A model generated the notes under the pieces. That model did not search any database. It saw nothing but the letters and a program-made list of their open reading frames with translations, and was not told the origin of the DNA. The position numbers and the translations under genes are program-made. From Puccinia triticina (Eukaryota > Basidiomycota > Pucciniomycetes > Pucciniales > Pucciniaceae): a stretch of 64,000 nt of DNA. Shown piece by piece: positions 56,810 to 64,000 of this stretch. The number at the start of each line of letters is the position of its first letter. The first letter of the stretch is position 1. Location: NCBI RefSeq assembly GCF_026914185.1, contig NC_070564.1, positions 4,340,001 to 4,404,000 on the forward strand, in the 5' to 3' direction.

Positions 56810-58190
56810 CTAGAGGCCAAGGCGGCTGCACTGCTGCGGAGCTCAAGAAAACTGGTTGTCTTGCTGCACCGGTATCCAATTGGCAAAACCATTGCAAAAT
56901 CAATAATACCTCTTGAATCAGCAGAATTGATGAATTTTTTTTTGCCATATCATTTGCTTTTTTATGCAAAAATTTATCCAGTTGGCAGTCATTTTCCCAA
57001 TGAGCCCTCTGCCCGCCCCTTAAATTTCATTCCCTGGTGAGAAAACATCATTGCCAATAGTTTAAAAGCTCAAATAATATGCAACATTGAAGAATTACTG
57101 AAAGTTGTGGACTTTTTGGGTGTGTAAAACATTTTTCATACATGTTAGCAGTCATTTTCCTTCTAATCCTGCAGCATATCACTTATAATTCATTTCTTCT
57201 CCTGTCATAAGATAAAAAAATCATCAATTCTACAGTACTTCACAATACCTTACAATGTGTTTCAGGCTGTGTTTGAAGAAACCAACCTGTAACTGCTGTT
57301 GTCAAGGGTATTTGTTTATCCCTCAAGTCTACCATTAGCTAACTATTTTATTTTATTTTATGATATGTTAAAGTCATGGGTAAATGTAACAGACCTGTGT
57401 TGTAGAGCACAATTACCTCCTGCCAAGGGCTGTCATGAGCTTGCTTGGGAAGATCATATGCCCACTGCAGAGAGGGGCTTTGTTGAGTTCAAATCTGCTC
57501 ATGATGATTCATTGGTTTGGCTCAGGAGTTAAGCAGTACAGAAAAATTCAGGGAGAAAATTGACTTAAAACATTCAAACTTGGCTGGAAAAAGTGAATTT
57601 TTTGTAATTTGAAATGAGCAAAAGTCACATCCAAAAAGAGGAAAAATCAAAAGAAACAATTAACATTTTGTTTAGAAAGATATCAAGGGTTTAGCTGTTC
57701 AAAATTGGTTGTTAAAAGTGTATACTGTTTGAGATTCATAAGATAATGTTTGAGATTTGTAATTATTTTCCAGTTGTGATCATCTATAGTTCAAGAATGC
57801 ATACAAGCCCACCGAGCAACAAGCCAACGGCACCAACCATTTGTGGTAGACTACTCAAGATGGGAGCACGTGCTTCGGGGCCGGAGAGACCTCTGCCAGT
57901 GCATCTGGTTGCAAGGCCTCTCTGGCACACATACATCTGACAATTTGATCCAATGTCAGTTCAAGATGGGTTTTTTCCTAATGAAGATGAGCATGCGTAC
58001 CTGGAGAGGGGGCTCGGCCACCACCATCTAAAATTGGACAACATTTGCGCGAAGAAACAGTGCTCTCAGATCACTTGACCCGGCCTTTCAGTTCCAAGCT
58101 CTGGACTCACGAGTGTTGTGAGGGTTTTGAGTAAGCTATTGATACGGTCACCGGTGTTCCCAACGACTGTAGCAAAGTTATTTCAAGTCA

Positions 58191-59355
58191 TTATTGAGGC
58201 TCCCAAGTTTGGGGAAGTGCGCCGGGCTTCAAGGCCAGTTTGTAGATGCACAAGTCGCAGCAATAGAAGTATGCGCCCGGGTCTGCGAGAATCTTCTGGA
58301 GCTGGACGGATAGGAGCGCTGCCGGATCCGGAGCCTGATGGCGAGGGGTGTGGGAGTCATGAGTGGGCAAAGACGGCCTGGAGAAGTGGGCGTGTTGGAG
58401 GCCGTCGTCGTCCCCAATCAGGCTCTCCTCTTCGCCCTCGAGATCCTTGGTTATTCACATCTTCCAGATACAGGTTTCGAGCAAGCTGGACAGTGGTGAC
58501 GGCAACTTATTGTCGACTGGGACAAGCGTCCTGGCGGGCGGGGCGAAGTAAAAGACGCCGCGGGACTGCGAGAACCATCGGAACTGGCGGTCGTCCGCCG
58601 TCATCATCATGTTCAGGACAAAAGAGGTGGCGACGAGAGGGGGGCTTGAGCCAGGGATTTCCGTTCAGGAACAGCTTGCAATCAACGAGTTGGAAGATCG
58701 AGGCGGGCAGGAACTCAAGCCGGTTGTACACCAGCTTGGACCCTCAAGCTCCGCAGATTGCCGATCTCGGACGGCAGTTTGGTGAGCTGGTTCGAGCGGA
58801 GACTGAGATTCTGCAGGCCTTGGAAATAGCAGATCCGGCCGAGCTGGGCGAACGCGCTCGAGGTCAGCTCGTATAACGCCAGATGGAATATAGAGACGTG
58901 CAAAAGAAGAAGCAAGGAGACACTGACTTGAGATCAAGACACATATTGCCGCGGTTGACCGCCCGCGAGAAGGCGGACAAGAAGCGAAGGTGGCTGTCCG
59001 CGCTCAGCACGGTCTCAGTCTCATCCCTCGGTCGAACACAATGAATGGTGCGAGTCAGGTCTTCGGATTGGGTTCGCTTGGCGGTAAGCGTGTCCAAGCT
59101 CCTCGGGGGAGAAAAGAAGATCCTGCCTTGACGAGGTGGGGTGGAGAACGGAGCGGCAAAGGGGTCCGGTTGCGTCGTCTCCGTCCAAAACCAACCGTTG
59201 TTTTCTTCTGGATCACCTTCTTGTTCTTGGGTATCTCTGATCATGGTATCGTCCACCTCAACCGCAAGGCTGTTCGAAGTTGACAGCATTAATGGTGTTG
59301 AAGAGGAGGTTATTGAGGGCGAAGCAAGGAGCAGGCTCTCGGGATTGCTGAGCAT
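58191..59355 (-). pseudogene. Leucine-rich-repeat protein gene, broken
   Basis: Read on the minus strand, exon 1 (59355-58928) starts MLSNPESLLLASPSITSSS, contains NGWFWTETTQPDPFAAPF and FFSPPRSLDTL, and ends FSRAVNRGNMCLDL. A 71 bp intron (58927-58857, GTCAGT...CTCGAG) joins it in frame to AFAQLGRICYFQGLQNLSLR and SNQLTKLPSEIGNLRSLR, a classical LRR unit. A +1 shift is then needed to read LVYNRLEFLPASIFQL and LFLNGNPWLKPP. A second +1 shift gives DDRQFRWFSQSRGVFYFAPP and LSSLLETCIWKM, which ends in TGA. The same frame then continues through ILADPGAYFYCCDLCIYKLA with a CxxC pair to a stop at 58193-58191. The C-terminus looks conserved, so decay may be recent or the indels may be assembly errors. 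Fungal LRR proteins of this layout have no settled function. Confidence 0.65.
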
Positions 59356-60167
59356 TTGTTTGCGCACTCCTCTGTCCCTTTCGCCGGCGAGAGGGCGAGT
59401 AGTCGTCGGTACGAGAGCCCTTGCGCCACAGATGTAGCTAATGCCTTGCGGGTCAAAGAGATGTACAGCGGTGGCGTGGCGGAGGCTTTGTTGTCAAGGA
59501 TACATGCGGGGCATCCAAGGGGAAGGCTTGAGGCGAGCTTGGCACTGCTGGTTGATGGTGTATAAAAGGGGGGGTGCTCTTGTGTTCGGATAATCCCCCA
59601 GGCGTCCTCTGCCACTGTACTTCCAGTGTGCGGTTCGTCCTCACCCCCTCCGCTGTTGCACTTGTGCAGTTTGAGGGGTTAAACCCGTTGGCCCCCCTTT
59701 GCATAATGCCTTAAATGCGGCGCGCTGGGGGTCATCCTCTCACCGTTTTTTAACCCTGCTAGACTGGGATGGATGGTGGGCCACGGTGCATCAGCTTGCT
59801 GATGTTAGGTGGCTGGTTGCAGGTTGTTGTAAAATTGTGTTTTTTTGTTGATTTTGGCATTTGTAGAGGGAAAACCCTTCATGTCTTTTGCTGGAAGTTG
59901 TAGAGGGGAAACCCTGCATTTTTTTTGTGATTTTTGGAGATTTGTAGGGGAAACCCTTGAAGTTTTGTTTTGTGATTCAGAGGCTTTAATAAACTTGGAT
60001 TAAAAAATTTCCACATTTTGCATTTTTTTATTTTTACTTTTTTTACTTCATAATCATTCTTAGGAACATATTTTCCACCCCCGTAGCAAATCTCATAACT
60101 TAAAGGCTGTGGCCTGAGCTTCTGCATTCAAAAATGTGGTGCCAAAAACATTAGATGACCCACTGTA

Positions 60168-60815
60168 CCTGTAAGGATTTAAGTAAGTTTACTAATGAAA
60201 TGAATGTTGTAACTAATGAAGACTGTAGTTTTCCTGTAGATCTTATATCCTTTATAACTATTGAACCATTGAAGATAAAGGGGTGTCAGAATTTGAGCTT
60301 CATAGTCCGTTCACTTTCTCTTCTTTCCTTCCTGTCTGGACTTGTGTCCTCTTTACCTGTCTGACCTCACCAGTTCCTGTCACCAGTTCCTGTCACCTGC
60401 CCGGTCCCCTGTTACTGTTGTTAGGCCCCCCTTTGGATCTTGCTGGGGGGCTATCTAGTTGTTTGGTTAAATTCCGCTCCTCAGACATGAAATAAAAATC
60501 ATTGAGTCTGAGCTTCAACAACCTCAACCCTGCTCCTTGGTCCTATCTGTTCACCTCAAGATAGCCCCCCCCCCCCTTTTTTGTCGCCTCCACCTGTAGA
60601 GCTGAAATCTTAACAAGGGGTACTATGTGTGAGTGACTATAGGTAAAATGAGGCGTAGAATCTGAATATGCCATAATAATGAAGTGTTTGTCAAGGGTTA
60701 TGGGGTAAGAGACAATGTAATGATGAATATATGTAAAAAGAAGATAATAAAATACTACTTGTGGCTTGGAATGGAGCACCACACCGGTCATTGAGAGGAC
60801 AGACACAGTAGGGCT
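60168..60815. other. Intergenic, no gene recognised
   Basis: Contains a T/C-rich stretch with CACCAGTTCCTGT duplicated (60369 and 60382), an AATAAAAATC polyadenylation-like signal near 60490 and one stray hairpin-satellite unit at 60784. Confidence 0.35.
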
Positions 60816-61843
60816 CTAACTTAACACAAGTCCCCCCTGGTGGGAGGCTTGCTGTGGCTGGCGGAGAAGCCGTCCCTCCCGCAGGGAGGGACTTGCGCAT
60901 TATCCCAAATTTTAAGCAGGAGCAGGAAGTTCATTTGGCTGAGAGGTTTTCAAAATTATCATAGCTCCTCCCCCAGCCTCTCCACCAATATGCCCTATCT
61001 GCACCCTATGCTAATTTTCTTTCTCTACAATTTGGTCTGTTCAGATTTTTTATATCACCATCTCTGGACCTTTTCAAAAGATAAAAAAAGCACAAGTCTT
61101 CTAAATGAGGCTCCACTTTTTTGGGACTCCAGGATTTGTTTTTCTGGCTACAAGATAGATATTTGTCTCAAATTCCTTGCAAGAAAAGAACCTACAACCA
61201 ACAGTGGGCCGCTACGCTAAACTATGCTATTTTAGCCCTAAAGTTTAGCGTAGCGGCAAAAAGCACCAACTTTTTTTGAATAGCGTTAGCGCGCTGTTAG
61301 CGCCGCTACGCTTTGCTAATTTTCAGCGGCGCTAACAGCATACCAGTTTCTGTTTAGCGTTAGCGCTCCGCTCCAGCCGCTACGCTACGCTACGTTGCGC
61401 TAAGGCGCTTCTAGCGGAAAAAAGGCACTTTTTTTGCCGCAAAAAACGCTTTAGCGCAGCATAACGCGCGCTCTTTTGCGCCCTGCGTGTTTAGCGTTAG
61501 CGCAATTGCGCGCATCTGCGCTAACGCTACGCTAAAAGCTAAAATAGCTTTGCACCCTTTGCGCGTAGCGTTAGCGTAGATGCGCGCAATTGCGCTAACG
61601 CTACGCTAAAAAATAGCGCATTTGCGCTGCGCTACGCTACGCCAACAGCTATGTTAGCGTAGCTGACCCACTGTTGCTACAAGTCTGTTTATTCAGTTTT
61701 TTTTTATATTAGTTGGGATTTGTAGTGTAGCAGATCCTTTCTGCTCCTGCTTAAACCAAGACATAACTCATAAGCCTCTCCTGCGGAGAGCCCTCCGGGC
61801 GGGGTCCCCCAGACACTCTGCCCAAGAGGCTTTGTTAAGCTAG
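60816..61843. mobile_element. Mutator-like TIR element, 1.03 kb, 9 bp TSD
   Basis: Ends CTAACTTAACACAAGTCCC and, on the complement of the right, CTAGCTTAACAAAGCCTC; both arms share TTTAAGCAGGAGCAG about 100 bp in. Flanks are AGTAGGGCT (60807-60815) and ATTAGGGCT (61844-61852), 8 of 9 identical. No MURA-type transposase. The CAACAGTG element at 61199 is nested in it. Confidence 0.75.
61199..61676. mobile_element. CAACAGTG-type TIR element, copy 4, nested
   Basis: Ends CAACAGTGGGCCGCTACGC and GCGTAGCTGACCCACTGTTG. Flanks CTACAAC (61192-61198) and CTACAAG (61677-61683), 6 of 7 identical. The interior is almost entirely iterations of GCTAACGCTACGC and GCGTTAGCGC. Confidence 0.85.
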
Positions 61844-61887
61844 ATTAGGGCTAATGTTGGGATGCACTGCGTGGAGATAGCTTGAAG

Positions 61888-62345
61888 CAAGGGTGAAAGC
61901 GCTGCGCTTCAAAAAGCGCAGCGCAGCGGTTTTGGTGGCCATTGCGCTGCGCTGAAAGTAGCGGCCCCGCCCGCTGCGCTACCGCTTTTTGGGTCAGGCA
62001 AGAAGCGGGAACCCGCTACTTTCAGCGGTAGCGCAGCGGAACCATCGCTGCGCTACCGCTTTTTGACCTGGCCGCGTAGCGCTCCCCCGCTGCCAGCCAA
62101 AAAAGCGCAGCGCAGCGCAAAGCGCAGCTGTTTTGGTGGCCGCTGCGCGGCACTGAAAGGAGCGGCCCCGTCCGCTGCGCTACCGCTTTTTGGGTCGGGG
62201 AAAAAGCGGGCCCCCGCTATTTTCAGCGGTAGCGCAGCGGGACTGGCGCTGTGCTACCGCTTTTTGGGCTGACCGCCCAGCGGTTCCCCGCTGCGCTGCG
62301 CTAAAAGACCGCTTTTTTGTAGCGCAGCGCAGCGTTTCAGCCTTG
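61888..62345. mobile_element. CAAGGGTG-type TIR element, copy 5, exact 7 bp TSD
   Basis: Ends CAAGGGTGAAAGCGCTGCGC and GCGCAGCGTTTCAGCCTTG. Flanks are CTTGAAG at 61881-61887 and 62346-62352 (exact). The interior is iterations of GCGCTGCGCT, TAGCGCAGCG and CCGCTTTTTGGG. It lies in the middle of an older repeat with GGAGATAGCTTG and GCAGTGCAGAGATAGC on its two sides. Confidence 0.85.
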
Positions 62346-62352
62346 CTTGAAG

Positions 62353-64000
62353 CGCGCTGATAGTATTGCACTGCGGAATATGCAGTGCAGAGATAGCGTG
62401 AATCACACCAATTGCAATCATGTAGCGTGTTAACTCACACTTGCGCTTTTACCGCACAGTTTTTTAGTGATAGCTCTGATTTTTATGCTGCACTTGCGCT
62501 TTGGTGATCTGGGGGGAAATTTCAAGCACTAAATTTAGCACTAGCAAGAGCGGGGTGCGCTACTGCTAGCGCTATTTAGTATTTCCCTGTAGCGGTGTTG
62601 TGCTGCACTGCGCTATATCCGTGCTTTTTCTTAGCGCTGCGCAGTGCTTACACTGTTGCTGGAAGAGTGACCTGTGTAGGGTGATCCTGGGTTGTCTCTG
62701 GTTGTGGTTCTGGTTGTCTGAAGTCTGTGGATCCTGACTTCATAAATTTTCACAGTTTGCTTACATAATTACATATGTAAAAGTGGTTGGCGCGCCTGGT
62801 AGCACTTACATGTCACTGCTGTGCATGTCACCAGGGGAGAAAGTTTTGCACTCTGTAGAGAGTGCCAGACCGTAATCTTATCATTGAAATGGTCTGAAGT
62901 CAGTTCAATGTCAATGGGTAACTTGTGTTCAACTGTTTTTGTGAACTCATCAACAACTATTGTAATGTATGAGATTATCATGATTTCAAGTGCTGAGGAT
63001 TCTCAACTCATCAGTAACCCTTCATTAATTGGTGTTCAAATTGAGTCTATCTTACTCATAAGGTTTGATTCCTGAACTTTCATGTTGTGATTTACCAGGA
63101 AATGCCAATGACTGATGTTCAGTTACCTCTCCATAAGCATTGAAGTTTTTCTGTAAACAGAGAGCATCTGTAATAAATATGTTCAGATGGTTATTTTTTG
63201 TGTGTAGAACAATATGGTGATTACTCATCCAAGTTGTTTTGTGATGAAGTGTATATACAGCTGCACTTAGGCTCCTGATATTATCTTCTCTTCCTTTTTC
63301 TTGGAGGGTTGGCTTCCTTCAACAATGTTACTGCAAAGTCCATGTGTAAAGCACTTCCCAGAAAGATTGCTTTCTGGGGCCGCTCACATGTGCAAGAATG
63401 TTTTTATTTATGCCAACAGATCATGATGCCTTGCAGAAACTCACTGTACACATGGCTTTACATGATTTCAAATGGCTTCCATGGACCTCCAAGCAAGTGT
63501 GACCTGCCTGCTCTGAGGCTGAGTGCACCGGGCTACTCCGGTGATGAGCCAACTGGACCTTAAAAAGTGAGAGGACTCCAATGGTCCAGCTCTCAAACTG
63601 TGATTCTCAAAGTTGTAGAAGTTACAATTTTTCCCCCCCAATGGCTGTAGCCATACCAAGTTGAATACATAAAAATTAGGCGTAAAAAATGGTGCTGCAA
63701 AAAGATAGAAGACTTGGAATTTTCCCCTCCCTCAAAGCAAGCTTTTTGGGAATTTCAGTGTAGTCTGAAGCACATGAACAATGCTACTGGGAATTAACAA
63801 CTCCTGCCAATGATTTTTCTGTACTGGGCTTTGAGGGGACTAACAAATAATCTGGAAGACCAGTCTGTACCAGCAATTGGGAGGAGTTGCTACAAACCTT
63901 GATAGCTGGTACAGGGGCTCATTGAGGGGATTTCTACCTCCAGATGATTGATACAAGTTGGTTTTTGAGGTTTTGTGACTACCTTCAATGGACATCAGCA
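62353..64000. other. Intergenic, no gene recognised
   Basis: The first 300 bp continue with GCGCT/AGCGC-type words and may be an older element of the same kind, but clear ends were not found. The remainder shows only short frames without domains. Confidence 0.35.

Larger units (their letters stand above)
55527..60165. mobile_element. 4.6 kb TA-flanked TIR structure enclosing an LRR gene relic
   Basis: Left TIR begins CAGTGGGTCATCTAATGTTT and continues through TTGGCACCACA, CAGAAGCTCAGGCCACAGCC and CCTAAGAATGATTATGAA. The right end (59985-60165) is its complement. TA flanks both ends (55525-55526 and 60166-60167). The arms match over about 200 bp, with the left arm split by the foldback at 55673-56433. 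CAGTGG termini, the TTTTTGGCACC subterminus and TA duplication are Tc1/mariner-like, but no transposase is recognised and the length is unusual. The interior holds two foldbacks and a broken LRR gene on the minus strand. Confidence 0.65.

Overview
The window looks like nuclear DNA of a basidiomycete fungus, most likely a rust (Pucciniales). This is inferred from compact genes with many 50-150 bp GT-AG introns, fungal-type orthologues, and long gene-poor stretches filled with terminal-inverted-repeat (TIR) elements, foldbacks, minisatellites and decayed transposon genes. No bacterial feature is present.

Housekeeping genes form islands, all on the + strand. They are a SIP5-type RING-like protein (1953-4150), a Yar1-like ankyrin protein (16131-16814), a CENP-C/Mif2 kinetochore protein (20553-23251), the RNA polymerase II largest subunit RPB1 (37612-44728, 21 exons) and a fructosamine-kinase family protein (45554-47139). 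They serve unrelated cellular processes and no functional cluster is evident. All exon models were assembled by hand from splice signals and reading frame.

Between CENP-C and RPB1 (about 28.3-36.2 kb) lies a locally amplified, unrecognised gene family. Two intact small proline-rich genes (32334-33038 and 35182-35520) share promoter, 5'UTR intron, C-terminal motif and a repeated 3' module. A degraded and partly inverted set of fragments of the same unit sits at 28.3-29.5 kb.

The rest is mobile or repetitive. I see TIR elements whose target-site duplications (TSDs) are readable: 3 bp TWA (PIF/Harbinger-like), 9 bp (Mutator-like), 8 bp (hAT-like), TA (Tc1/mariner-like), and a family beginning CAACGGTG or similar with 7 bp duplications whose interiors are iterated short words. 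There are also a hAT transposase fragment, a Ty3/gypsy gag relic, several foldbacks, and dispersed arrays of short hairpins sharing a CCGG-CACAGA-CCGG core. A 4.6 kb TA-flanked TIR structure (55527-60165) encloses a broken leucine-rich-repeat gene.

The points most worth a second look are the one-heptad-per-exon RPB1 C-terminal domain, an apparent exon duplication of the N-terminal motif in CENP-C, the 7-bp-TSD element family, the LRR gene inside a TIR element, and the amplified proline-rich family.
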